Assembly: GCA_963700925.1 (NCBI GenBank)
Contig: OY969553.1
Span: forward strand, 744,001 to 808,000
Direction: 5' to 3'
From: CAWJMD01 sp963700925
GTDB taxonomy: Bacteria > Actinomycetota > Actinomycetes > Actinomycetales > CAWJMD01
DNA length: 64,000 bases
The position numbers and the translations under genes are program-made. Positions 17,224-25,132 of the stretch are shown here, in pieces. Positions within the stretch are counted from its first letter, which is position 1; every line of letters begins with the position of its first letter. Under the pieces are notes generated by a model, which saw nothing but the letters and a program-made list of their open reading frames with translations, was not told the origin of the DNA and did no database searches.

Positions 17224-18333
17224 TCAGTCGGGCATGACCAGCTCGAGGTCGAGCCACTGCGCCAGGTCGTTGATCTCCCGGTCCACCGCGGCCGTCATGG
17301 TCTTGCCGAAGGGCACGTCCCGGTGGACGGCGGTGACGCGCAGCACCCCGGCCTTGCGGTCCGCCCGGGCGTCGAGCTTTCCGACCAGCCTGTCGCCGTA
17401 CAGGATCGGCAGGGCGTAGTAGCCCCACCGACGCTGGGTTGCGGGCTTGAACATCTCGAGGGCGTAGTCGAACTCGAAGACGTCGTCCATGCGCCTGCGG
17501 TCGTGCAGGAGCCGGTCGAACGGCGAGAGCAGCGCCGCACGCCCTGAGAAGGGCTGGCCGAGCAGGGTCGGATCGACCCTCCACTGGCCGCGGAGCCCCT
17601 CGACGACGGCCGGCTCCCCAGCTTCGCCGACGTCGAGCGGCTCGACCGGGCAGGCCGGTCCACGCGGACGCGCGATGCCGAGGGCGCTCAGCCGGCGCTC
17701 GTCGCGCAGCCGCCGCGCCTCCTCCGACGGGATGGGGTCGCCGTCGTCGGGGTAGACCCGAGATGCCAAGTCCCACAGGCGGTCTCGTCCCGTCCCCCCG
17801 GCAACGGCAACCTCCCCGCGCTGCACGAGGAGGTCGAGCAGCATCGTGACGTTCCGGTTGTTGTTCCAGCCTGTCGACTTCCAGGGCCGTACGCACGTGT
17901 CGGGCAGCTCGCGGATGGGCAGCGGCCCGTCGGCGCGGAGCCGGTCGAGGATGTCGAGCCTGCACTCGTTGTTGGCCGTGACCCAGTCACTCTGGGCGTG
18001 CTTGTAGTCGCGCACCTCACCGGTGCCGGGCCACTCGGCCATCTCGGCGCGGTAGAGCGCGATGTCGTCGGCCACCCTCAGCGTCCCCCGCAGCTCGATC
18101 AGCCTCTGCTCGTCGACGGCGTCCCACAGCTCCTGCGGCGAGAACGCGGAACCCAGCCGACTCCACACCACCAGCTCGGCGCTCGGGGCGACCGCACTGG
18201 TCTGGTCGAGCTGCAAGAGGGACAGCTGCCGGACCGTCTCGAGCAGATCCGCCGGACGGTCCTTCGCCAGCAGCTGAGCCCGGACGGCGATGCGTCGCGT
18301 CTCGGTTCGACTGAGCTCGTGGACCGTCGCCAT
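17224..18333 (-). CDS. YcaQ/AlkX-type winged-helix DNA glycosylase-like protein (HTH_42)
   Basis: A 369-residue HTH_42 (DUF1006) protein. Escherichia coli YcaQ and Streptomyces relatives are DNA glycosylases that open interstrand crosslinks or alkylated bases. Family landmarks seen are LLQLDQTSAVAPSAELVVWSR near residue 40, a C-terminal LLSPFDRLLHDRRRMDDVFEFDY and MFKPATQRRWGYYALPILYG. The catalytic QxD motif of YcaQ-type enzymes is plausibly the QLDQ region. ATG 18333 is chosen because residues upstream are low-complexity and unrelated. Neighbours give no functional clue. Repair activity is inferred from the family. Confidence 0.8.
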   Translation of the reverse strand: MATVHELSRTETRRIAVRAQLLAKDRPADLLETVRQLSLLQLDQTSAVAPSAELVVWSRLGSAFSPQELWDAVDEQRLIELRGTLRVADDIALYRAEMAEWPGTGEVRDYKHAQSDWVTANNECRLDILDRLRADGPLPIRELPDTCVRPWKSTGWNNNRNVTMLLDLLVQRGEVAVAGGTGRDRLWDLASRVYPDDGDPIPSEEARRLRDERRLSALGIARPRGPACPVEPLDVGEAGEPAVVEGLRGQWRVDPTLLGQPFSGRAALLSPFDRLLHDRRRMDDVFEFDYALEMFKPATQRRWGYYALPILYGDRLVGKLDARADRKAGVLRVTAVHRDVPFGKTMTAAVDREINDLAQWLDLELVMPD

Positions 18334-18398
18334 GGTCGGGAGCGTAGAGGCAGTTCCGGACGATCTCTGGCCGGTGCCCGATCCGATGCCCCGACGGC

Positions 18399-18686
18399 TC
18401 AGACGTCGATGGCCAGACCCACCGTCACCGTGTCGCCAAGGTCGATCCGCTCGGCCTTGCGGACCTTGTCCTTCAACGGAACGACGTATCCCCCGTTCTT
18501 GGGCCAGAGCGCCGTCGTCCACCGGGTCGACCCGATCCGGACCTCGGCCGGGATCATGCCCCAGCCGTAGGTCACCTGCGGTGACGTCGCATGGAGCGCC
18601 GCTGCCTCCTCCTCGGGCACGGTCACGAAGTGGAAGGGCGCCGGGCCCCGCCAGTACCAGACCTCCCCGCTGAACTCCAGGTCCAC
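18399..18686 (-). CDS. DUF1905 domain protein
   Basis: A 95-residue protein that is a complete DUF1905 domain. Family landmarks are the start LEFSGEVWYWRGPAPFHFV, the central GWGMIPAEVRIGSTRWTTALWP, and the ending YVVPLKDKVRKAERIDLGD. The fold is a small beta-barrel of unknown role, often fused to or near YdeI-like proteins. It begins at GTG 18686. The open reading continues upstream into a phosphotransferase relic in another frame. No promoter is evident, and it probably stands alone. Confidence 0.85.
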   Translation of the reverse strand: MDLEFSGEVWYWRGPAPFHFVTVPEEEAAALHATSPQVTYGWGMIPAEVRIGSTRWTTALWPKNGGYVVPLKDKVRKAERIDLGDTVTVGLAIDV

Positions 18687-18714
18687 GCGGTCAGCATAGG
18701 AACGGTGGGCGACA

Positions 18715-18912
18715 ACCGCGCGGCGTCATGTCGAATCCACCCGCCCTCACATCCGGGATCGCAGCCGGCGATGACCTCGCCAAGGTGCTCCGGGTGTCCG
18801 AGCGTGAGGGTGGCGAGGTCGAAGAGCGCGTCGCCCTGGGCCCCCTCGGACCAGTCAATGACGCCGACGACCTCGTCGCCGACGACCTCGTCGCCGACGA
18901 CGCGGTGGGCGG
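18715..18912 (-). pseudogene. phosphotransferase (APH family) C-terminal relic
   Basis: Reading leftward, one frame gives AAHRVVGDEVVGDEVVGVID followed by WSEGAQGDALFDLATLTLGH and PEHL. VIDW...GD...FDLA is the metal-binding DFG-like motif of the aminoglycoside phosphotransferase/APH family. There is no start, no kinase N-lobe, no HGDxxxxN motif and no stop at a natural end. A 15-base unit (GTCGTCGGCGACGAG) is tandemly repeated just before the motif. It sits between DUF1905 and the tmRNA terminator and is a decayed fragment. Confidence 0.7.
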
Positions 18913-18970
18913 CTCGCCGAGGCAGCCGAGTGCCGTCCCTCGGACGGCGGCGAGCGGTTGGACCGAACGC

Positions 18971-19008
18971 ACGAAGGGGACTCCCGCAGCTGCGGGAGTC
19001 CCCTTCGT
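18971..19008 (-). terminator. tmRNA terminator, perfect 38-base palindrome
   Basis: ACGAAGGGGACTCCCGCAG is followed immediately by its exact reverse complement, giving a 19-base-pair self-complementary block. It starts 8 bases after the tmRNA 3' end. It lacks a U-tract. Position and strength make it the tmRNA terminator. Confidence 0.8.
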
Positions 19009-19016
19009 GTCTTCCG

Positions 19017-19381
19017 TGGAGGTGGCGGGAATCGAACCCGCGTCCGTCGTCGTACCCCTAGGGCTTCTCCGGGTGCAGCTCGCTATGGATTTTCTCGGCC
19101 CCAGCGCTCTCGCGAGCAAGTTCGCTGACGGGCCCAGTCGTCTAAGAGTCCCCTCAGCACCGACGACGAGTGCTGAGAGCAGTGGCCCCCTTGATGACGC
19201 CAGCTACCGGGTCGGGAGCACTCCCGGGCTGACGGACTTCAGGACTCGCTCAGGCGGCGAGTGCGAAGTCGGTGCGAGTTGAATCGGCACCTGTGATGTG
19301 CGGAGGGCGTTTACGAGATAACCCCGCGTCCTCGACCCGCTTCCCCTAGTTCGACATCCGACGTCGAAACCTGTCACCCCC
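19017..19381 (-). ncRNA. ssrA: transfer-messenger RNA (tmRNA)
   Basis: A tmRNA of about 365 bases for ribosome rescue. The 5' end GGGGGTGACAGGTTTCGACG and the 3' end GGGTTCGATTCCCGCCACCTCCA form the Ala-tRNA-like domain; the acceptor pairs GGGGGTG with CACCTCC with one G-U. The tag frame at 19250-19288 encodes ADSTRTDFALAA then TGA, ending in the protease signal ALAA. CCA is not fully encoded (A then CGG follows), so it must be added. A 38-base palindrome follows as terminator. smpB, its protein partner, lies 885 bases upstream on the same strand. Confidence 0.97.
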
Positions 19382-19489
19382 TGTGGAATTTTCAAACGTG
19401 CACGCCCGGCAGCCGCTCACCGAACACCTGCCAGGCTACCCGCACAACGGCCAGGCGACGCATCGGAATCCCCACGCCGCCTCCCCGAT
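19382..19489 (-). other. short gap upstream of tmRNA
   Basis: This 108-base gap must hold the tmRNA promoter. An A+T-rich TTTGAAAATTCC lies just before the mature 5' end, and TAGCCT occurs further upstream, but no convincing -35/-10 pair at a standard spacing is visible. Confidence 0.3.
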
Positions 19490-19521
19490 GCGGCGCCGGA
19501 GTCCCGAGACTCCGGCGCCGC
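19490..19521 (-). terminator. hairpin after SPFH pseudogene
   Basis: GCGGCGCCGGAGTC (19490-19503) pairs perfectly with GACTCCGGCGCCGC (19508-19521) around a four-base loop, giving a 14-base-pair stem without a U-tract. It lies 16 bases past the stop of the SPFH pseudogene and would have ended its transcription, isolating the tmRNA gene. Confidence 0.75.
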
Positions 19522-19537
19522 ACGCTCGGTCGCACAC

Positions 19538-19898
19538 TCACAGAGGCAGCTTGAGGACGACCGTGCCGCCGGTCTCGCCGGCCGCCTGCGCGAGCCGGAG
19601 CCGCGCCAGGTCGGGGTGGTCCTCGAGCACGCGGGCGCCGCTGGCCAGTGCCCGCAGGGCAGCCGTCTCAGACCTCGCCCGCTCGAGCGCAGCCAGCCCC
19701 TCCTGACGCGACGTGGCGACCGCCAGGGCTGCCCGGCGCAGCTCACCGGGCACGACGACGTCACGGACGGCGACGGCGTCGACGCCGATCCCACCCTCAG
19801 CGAGGGAGCCGGTGGCGGCCGGGCGTGAGGACGGCCCGCACCTCGGCGTCGCGAAGCACGACAGCGCGCCAGCCCTGCTGAACGGTGATCTTCGCCAT
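19538..19898 (-). pseudogene. SPFH/band-7 family protein, internally deleted and frameshifted
   Basis: The start is intact: GAGGAGG precedes ATG 19898, then MAKITVQQGWRAVVLRDAEV and LTPGRHRLPR, followed by TGA. In another frame the C-terminal half continues as GIGVDAVAVRDVVVPGELRR, EGLAALERARSETAALRALA, and ends GGTVVLKLPL at 19538. The central band-7 domain is missing; an intact relative would be over 200 residues. The ribosome site and terminator are still good, so decay looks recent. SPFH proteins scaffold membrane microdomains, a role this remnant can hardly perform. Confidence 0.75.
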
Positions 19899-20265
19899 CT
19901 CGCTGCCTCCTCGTCCTCTCGTCCGCTTCGCCGTCTCGCACAGCGCCTTTCCCACCCCAACCGCCCGGCGACGACTGCCGCGCCCATCGGCGGGTGCGGG
20001 AGCCTCGACTCGGCGAACCGAGCCTGGCCCGCAGAGCACCTGCCGGAGCGCCGCACGGGCGGACCCGGGCGGCACGGCACGGCAGCCGTCACCTGTTGAC
20101 GCGGATTTGAACCGCTGAGCGTCCAGAGCGCTTGCCACCGAAAGGCACTGCCGCCACACACACGCGGGACACGGCCGGGCGACTGCCGGCGCGCCGCTCG
20201 CGACGACGTCACCAGGATGCGGCGTCCGTTGGCTTGCCGTCCAACGACTTTCGCGCCCGAGGGCG
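19899..20265 (-). other. intergenic region upstream of SPFH pseudogene, with tRNA T-arm-like stem-loop
   Basis: No gene is seen in these 367 bases. At 20101-20115 the minus strand reads GCGG-TTCAAAT-CCGC, a perfect T-arm (four-pair stem, seven-base loop with TTCAAAT). The following GTCAACA has no matching 5' acceptor half, and no anticodon arm can be drawn. It may be a tRNA relic or chance. A short hairpin (GTTGG/CCAAC, 20229-20249) lies just past smpB and may end its transcript. Confidence 0.35.
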
Positions 20266-20745
20266 TCAGTCGCGGTGTTGCCTCAGCGACATGGCCCGCT
20301 CCGCCTCACGGTTGTCCTGCCGCTCGCGCAGCGTCTGCCGCTTGTCGTACTCCCGCTTGCCTCGAGCCAGGGCGATCTCGACCTTGGCCCGGCCGCCCGA
20401 GAAGTACAGGGACAGAGGGACGATCGTGTAGCCCTTGTCGTGGGCGCGGCTGGCCAGCTTGTCGATCTGCTCGCGGTGCAGCAGCAGCTTGCGCTTGCGC
20501 CGCGGAGCATGGTTGTTCCAGGTGCCCTGGGTGTACTCGGGGATGTGCACGCCCTCGAGCCAGGCCTCTCCGTCGTCGATGCTCGCCCAGCCGTCGGTCA
20601 GGGACGCGCGACCCATCCGGAGAGCCTTCACCTCGGTCCCCGTCAGCACCAGGCCGGCCTCGTACACGTCGTCGATGTGATAGTCGTGCCGCGCCTTGCG
20701 GTTGCTGGCGACGACCTGACGGCCTGCTGGGTCCTTCTTGGGCAT
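20266..20745 (-). CDS. smpB: SsrA-binding protein SmpB
   Basis: A 159-residue SmpB, the protein partner that places tmRNA in the empty A site of stalled ribosomes. The OB-fold core is clear: ASNRKARHDYHIDDVYEAGL, VLTGTEVKALRMGRASLTDG and NNHAPRRKRKLLLHREQI. The C-terminal tail VEIALARGKREYDKRQTLRE becomes a helix in the mRNA channel. Length is normal. It lies downstream of the M23 peptidase, ftsX and ftsE on the same strand; the partner RNA gene is 885 bases further on, with the SPFH pseudogene between them. Confidence 0.97.
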   Translation of the reverse strand: MPKKDPAGRQVVASNRKARHDYHIDDVYEAGLVLTGTEVKALRMGRASLTDGWASIDDGEAWLEGVHIPEYTQGTWNNHAPRRKRKLLLHREQIDKLASRAHDKGYTIVPLSLYFSGGRAKVEIALARGKREYDKRQTLRERQDNREAERAMSLRQHRD

Positions 20746-20785
20746 CGGGCAAGTCTACGTGCGGTGTGCGGGACGGGCTGCGGGA

Positions 20786-22045
20786 TTACAGCCAGCCCAT
20801 CGGGTTGACGGTGCTGCCGTTGACGTACACCTCGAAGTGGAGATGGCACCCGGTCGACGACCCGGTAGTGCCGACGTACCCGATGATCTGGCCCCGCGAC
20901 ACGGAGCCTGACCGCACCTTGTACCCCGACATGTGGTTGTAGCTGGTCGCCACCCCCACACCGCGCAGCACGCCGTGATTCACGACGATCCGGTTGCCGT
21001 AGCCGCCCGCCCAGCCGGCGCTCACGACCCTGCCGTCCTCCGCCGCCCGGATCGGCGTACCGCAGGGCGAGCCGAAGTCGGTGCCGCGGTGCAGCCGCTT
21101 GGTCCCGTAGATCGGGTGGATCCGGTAGCCGTAGCCGGAGGTGACCGGTCCGCTCACCGGCCGTTGCAACGTGCCGTTGGTGTCCCCGCCGCCGCCGGAA
21201 CGCCCCGCCCTCGCAGCGGCCGCCCGCTCGGCTGCCGCGATGCGGCGCAGCTCCTCCTCGAGCCGCGTCTGCTCGGCCTCGAGCGCCGCCAGTCGTGCGG
21301 TCTCCTCTGCCTTGCGCGCCTCGATCGTCGCGGTCGCCTGCGTCTGCGCCACGATCAGCGCGTCGACCTCGGCCTTGCGCTCGGCCGCCTCGGCGCGCGC
21401 CGCCTCCGCCGCCACGAGGTTGTCGGCCGCCTGCTGGCGCAGGTCGGCGACCTGCACCTGGACCGCCTCGAGCCGCGCCTCGGCGTTGCTCTGCAGTGCC
21501 TGGGTCTCCTGCAGCCGGGCCAGCGTGCCGCCCCGGCTGCGCATCACCGCGTCGGCGAGCACGACGCGCGTGGCGAACTCGTCGGGGGTGGTCGAGCCGA
21601 GGGCCACCTGCATCTCGGCGGACTCGTTGCCGCTGCGGTAGACCTCTGCGGCCAGCCGTCCGATCGCGGCCTCGCTGTCCTCGATCTCCTCGGCGCTCTC
21701 AGCCAGATCGGCCTCTGCCTCTGCCTGTGACTCCTGGGCGGCGACGAGCCGTCCGGCCAGCTCGACGTCCTTGCGCTCCGCCTCGGCCTCGGCCGCCTCC
21801 GCGGCGGCCAGGGCCGCCTGCGCGACAGGGAGCGCCTGCTGTGCCGCAGTCAGAGCGGCGTAGGCGGCGGTCAGCTCGGCCGACGTGCCCTCGAGGTCCT
21901 CGCTGAGGTCGTTGATGCTGGCGTCGACCCGGGCCTTCTCGTCGCGTGGCCCGGCATAGACGGGGCCCCCGGCGGCGAGCAGAGAGGCTGCAACGACGGC
22001 GGTCAGCACGGTGGTCACGAGTGAAGCCGTGCGCGGACGTCGCAT
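20786..22045 (-). CDS. M23 peptidase with coiled coil (EnvC/RipC-like peptidoglycan hydrolase or activator)
   Basis: A 419-residue exported protein. A signal peptide (residues 1-31, ending GGPVYAG) is followed by a long Ala/Glu-rich coiled coil to about 270, a short linker and a LytM/M23 domain. The zinc motifs HRGTDFGSPCGTPIRA and HLHFEVYVNG are intact, so it can be an active endopeptidase rather than a pseudoenzyme. Coiled-coil M23 proteins are activated by FtsEX in other bacteria (EnvC, RipC), and here ftsX begins 75 bases upstream on the same strand. Regulated septal wall cleavage is the inferred role. Confidence 0.88.
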   Translation of the reverse strand: MRRPRTASLVTTVLTAVVAASLLAAGGPVYAGPRDEKARVDASINDLSEDLEGTSAELTAAYAALTAAQQALPVAQAALAAAEAAEAEAERKDVELAGRLVAAQESQAEAEADLAESAEEIEDSEAAIGRLAAEVYRSGNESAEMQVALGSTTPDEFATRVVLADAVMRSRGGTLARLQETQALQSNAEARLEAVQVQVADLRQQAADNLVAAEAARAEAAERKAEVDALIVAQTQATATIEARKAEETARLAALEAEQTRLEEELRRIAAAERAAAARAGRSGGGGDTNGTLQRPVSGPVTSGYGYRIHPIYGTKRLHRGTDFGSPCGTPIRAAEDGRVVSAGWAGGYGNRIVVNHGVLRGVGVATSYNHMSGYKVRSGSVSRGQIIGYVGTTGSSTGCHLHFEVYVNGSTVNPMGWL

Positions 22046-22119
22046 GGGCGAGCAGGCTCCTTCTCGTCGGCGCCACCGGGCGGCGGCATTGTTCCCAGGA
22101 CCTTCGGCAGCTTCTCCCT

Positions 22120-23034
22120 CTACACCTTGAGGTATCGCGACAGCGTGATCACGGACGACACGCCCGCAAGCAGTATGCCGATCACGAAGAGGATAGGGGC
22201 CACAACCCAGACTTCACCCGTCCCGATGTACTCGAAGATCGGCAGCTCCTCGGCAAGGAAACCCTCCACGAAGTACCGGACGATCGCCCACAGGCCCGCC
22301 ACCGAGACGACGGCACCGAGGACGACGGCGATCACTCCCTCGAGCATGAACGGCAGCTGGAGCATGCTGTTGGACGCGCCGACGAGACGCATGATGCCGG
22401 TCTCGCGGCGGCGGTTGAACGCTGCGAGCCTGATCGTGGTGGCCAGGAGAAGGACTGCTGCGACGAGCATCAGGGCCGCGATGCAGACCGCGATGAGGGT
22501 CGCGAAGTTCAGGATCGCGAAGAACCGGTCCAGCAGCTCGCGCTGGTCCTGCACCTCCTCGATTCCCTCGCGTCCGGTGAAGAACTGGGAGACGACCTGG
22601 AACTTCTCGGGATCCTCCAGCTTGACGCGGTAGGACTCCGGCATCTGGTCCTCGGTGACGTTGTCGACGATCGCCGAGTCCTTGTAGTCCTCCTGGAAGC
22701 GCTTGAACGCGTCGGCTTTCGACTCGTAGAAGACCTCCTCCACGTACGGAGCGAGGGCGGGCGACTCGAGGTCCTCCCGGATCTGGTCGCGCACCGCCGC
22801 CGACGGCTCGCCGGACGCGCACGTCGCCGCCTCGCTGTCAGGCGTGCACAGGAAGATCGAGACCTGCACCTTGTCGTACCAGAAGTCCTGGACGGTGGCC
22901 ACCTGCCGCTGCAGCAGCAACGCGCCGCCCACGAAGAGCATCGTGACGGCCGTGACGATCACCAGCGAGACCGTCATCGCCAGGTTGCGGCGAAGACCGA
23001 TCCCGATCTCGCTGAGAATGAACTGCAGTCGCAT
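22120..23034 (-). CDS. ftsX: cell division protein FtsX
   Basis: A 304-residue permease-like protein with one N-terminal membrane helix (residues 21-43), an extracellular domain of about 130 residues and three C-terminal helices. Family stretches include the start MRLQFILSEIGIGLRRNLAM and the last loops RRRETGIMRLVGASN and FMLEGVIAVVLGAV. It partners FtsE to transmit ATP hydrolysis to a wall hydrolase outside the cell. Gap to ftsE is 63 bases. The extracellular loop has two Cys (FLCTPDSEAATCASG) that may form a disulfide, as in other actinobacterial FtsX. Confidence 0.95.
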   Translation of the reverse strand: MRLQFILSEIGIGLRRNLAMTVSLVIVTAVTMLFVGGALLLQRQVATVQDFWYDKVQVSIFLCTPDSEAATCASGEPSAAVRDQIREDLESPALAPYVEEVFYESKADAFKRFQEDYKDSAIVDNVTEDQMPESYRVKLEDPEKFQVVSQFFTGREGIEEVQDQRELLDRFFAILNFATLIAVCIAALMLVAAVLLLATTIRLAAFNRRRETGIMRLVGASNSMLQLPFMLEGVIAVVLGAVVSVAGLWAIVRYFVEGFLAEELPIFEYIGTGEVWVVAPILFVIGILLAGVSSVITLSRYLKV

Positions 23035-23097
23035 TTCGAGGAAACCTTCTGTGTCGGACGGTGTTTCGTCGGAGGTTCCGGCGGATCGTTCGACGCG

Positions 23098-23787
23098 TCA
23101 GCGCTTGATCGTGTACACGCCCCGGGACTCGTCGCGGATGATCTGGCCGTCGTCGAGCTCGACGACCCGCTTGCGCATCTGGTCGACCATGTCGTCGTCG
23201 TGAGTGGCCATCACGATCGTGGTGCCGGTGCGGTTGATGCGGTCGAGCAGCTTCATGATCCCGACGCTGGTGGTGGGGTCGAGGTTGCCGGTGGGCTCGT
23301 CGGCCAGCAGGATCGCGGGCCGGTTGACGAAGGCCCGCGCGATCGCGACCCGCTGCTGCTCGCCGCCCGACAGCTCGTGCGGACGGCGCTGCTCCATACC
23401 CGCCAGCCCCACCAGCTCGAGAGTCTCGGGAACGGTCTGGGCGATGACGTGCCGCGACTTGCCGATCACCTGCAGGGCGAAGGCGACGTTCTCGTACACG
23501 GTCTTGTTCGGCAGCAGGCGGAAGTCCTGGAACACCGCCCCGATCTGGCGCCGCAGGTGCGGAACCTTCCACGACGAGAGCTGCGCCAGGTCGCGCCCGG
23601 CCACGTGCACGGTTCCGTGAGTCGCCTTCTGCTCGCGCAGGACCAGCTGCAGGAACGTCGACTTGCCTGATCCCGAGGCGCCGACCAGGAAGACGAACTC
23701 GCCCCGCTCGATCTCGAGAGTGACGTCGCTCAGCGCGGGGCGCGACGTTTCGTCGTACACCTTGGAGACGCGCTCGAACTTGATCAC
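23098..23787 (-). CDS. ftsE: cell division ATP-binding protein FtsE
   Basis: A 229-residue ABC ATPase. It begins MIKFERVSKVYDETSRPALS. Motifs: Walker A GASGSGKSTFLQLV near residue 38, Q-loop VFQDFRLLPNKTVYENVAFA near 88, signature LSGGEQQRVAIARAF near 139, Walker B AILLADEPTGNLDP near 157 and TIVMATHDDDMV near 193. The NKTVYENVAFAL segment distinguishes FtsE from MacB- or LolD-type ATPases. It precedes ftsX in a prfB-ftsE-ftsX-M23-smpB run that is well conserved in actinobacteria. Confidence 0.96.
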   Translation of the reverse strand: MIKFERVSKVYDETSRPALSDVTLEIERGEFVFLVGASGSGKSTFLQLVLREQKATHGTVHVAGRDLAQLSSWKVPHLRRQIGAVFQDFRLLPNKTVYENVAFALQVIGKSRHVIAQTVPETLELVGLAGMEQRRPHELSGGEQQRVAIARAFVNRPAILLADEPTGNLDPTTSVGIMKLLDRINRTGTTIVMATHDDDMVDQMRKRVVELDDGQIIRDESRGVYTIKR

Positions 23788-23877
23788 GGGATCCGAGTCT
23801 ACGTCCGCTGCCTGTGAGCGCCGGGATACAGCGAAGATGCGTGTCGGACGGCGGGAACCGCTACCTGGACATCACAC

Positions 23878-25005
23878 CTAGCCGGCCGCCTTCTCCGTCT
23901 GGCGCCGCCAGCGGATGCCCGCCTCGAGGAAGTCGTCGATGTCGCCGTCGAAGACGCCGGCGGTGTTGCCGACCTCGTGCTCGGTGCGCAGGTCCTTGAC
24001 CATCTGGTACGGGTGCAGCACGTACGAGCGCATCTGGTTTCCCCAGCTGCCGGAGTCGTCGCCCTTGAGCGCGTCGAGCTCGGCCTGGCGCTCCTTGCGG
24101 GCCCGCTCGAGCAGCTTCGCCTGCATGACGCGCATCGCGGCTGCCTTGTTCTGCAGCTGCGACTTCTCGTTCTGGCACGACACCACGATGCCGCTCGGGA
24201 TGTGCGTCAGGCGCACCGCCGAGTCGGTCGTGTTGACGCTCTGTCCCCCCGGGCCGGACGAGCGGAACACGTCGGTGCGCAGGTCGCCCTCGGGGATGTC
24301 GATGTGGTCGGTCTCCTCGACGTCCGGCAGCACCTCGACCCCGGCGAACGACGTCTGGCGGCGACCCTGGTTGTCGAACGGCGAGATGCGCACCAGCCGG
24401 TGCGTGCCCTGCTCGACCGACAGCGTGCCGTAGGCGTAGGGCGCCGAGACGCGGAACGTGGCCGACTTGATGCCGGCCTCCTCGGCGTAGGACGTGTCGA
24501 AGACCTCGGTCTTGTACCCGTGGCGCTCCGCCCAGCGCAGGTACATCCGCAGCAGCATCTCGGCGAAGTCGGCGGCGTCGACACCGCCCGCCTCGGCCCG
24601 GATGGTCACCAGCGCCTCGCGCGGGTCGTACTCACCCGAGAGCAATGTGCGCACCTCGAGGTCACCGAGCGACTTGCGGATGGAGGTCAGCTCGCCCTCG
24701 GCCTCGACCAGCGCGGCCGCCGCTCCCGAGTCGGCCCCGTCCTCGGTCGCCATCTCGACGAGCACCTCGAGGTCGTCGATGCGAGACCCCATCACCTCGA
24801 CGCGCTCGAGCTCGGACTGCAGGTGCGAGAGCGCGCTGGTGACCTTCTGCGCGGCCTCGGGGTCGTCCCACAGGTCGGGCGCCGACGCCTGGTCCGAGAG
24901 GTCGGCGATGCGCACCCGCAGGCCCTCGACGTCCGTCACGTCGATGATGGACTGGAGGGTCTGGCGCAGGGCACGGATCTCGGCGGGAAAGTCGACAGCA
25001 GCCAC
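23878..25005 (-). CDS. prfB: peptide chain release factor 2
   Basis: A 375-residue RF2 that terminates translation at UGA and UAA. The tripeptide anticodon SPF occurs in LVRISPFDNQGRR near residue 206, and the peptidyl-hydrolysis GGQ motif in SSGPGGQSVNTTDSAVRLTH near 252. The frame is continuous from GTG 25005 with no early in-frame UGA, so the programmed frameshift of Escherichia coli prfB is absent. It is first of the prfB-ftsEX run, 90 bases before ftsE. Confidence 0.97.
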   Translation of the reverse strand: MAAVDFPAEIRALRQTLQSIIDVTDVEGLRVRIADLSDQASAPDLWDDPEAAQKVTSALSHLQSELERVEVMGSRIDDLEVLVEMATEDGADSGAAAALVEAEGELTSIRKSLGDLEVRTLLSGEYDPREALVTIRAEAGGVDAADFAEMLLRMYLRWAERHGYKTEVFDTSYAEEAGIKSATFRVSAPYAYGTLSVEQGTHRLVRISPFDNQGRRQTSFAGVEVLPDVEETDHIDIPEGDLRTDVFRSSGPGGQSVNTTDSAVRLTHIPSGIVVSCQNEKSQLQNKAAAMRVMQAKLLERARKERQAELDALKGDDSGSWGNQMRSYVLHPYQMVKDLRTEHEVGNTAGVFDGDIDDFLEAGIRWRRQTEKAAG

Positions 25006-25132
25006 GGGCGCAGACTATCCGTTGACCAGGTCGCACCCCTTCCCCGCGGGTCCGGGTGGTGGTTCTGTGGACGGCGACAAACGGCGGTCAAGCAGTCGGC
25101 AGCCTGTCGCTCGTTCCTTCCTGGAGGCCCCT

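Noticed and set aside
18691..19282. Open frames on both strands across the tmRNA gene
   Set aside because: They translate tmRNA and its terminator. RNA structure and the tag frame explain the sequence; only the phosphotransferase relic frame has any protein resemblance.
20070..20180. Complete tRNA gene around the T-arm-like stem-loop
   Set aside because: No acceptor pair, D-arm or anticodon arm can be drawn upstream of the T-arm on the minus strand.
24900..25005. Programmed frameshift in prfB
   Set aside because: The frame is continuous from GTG 25005 and no early in-frame UGA is present.
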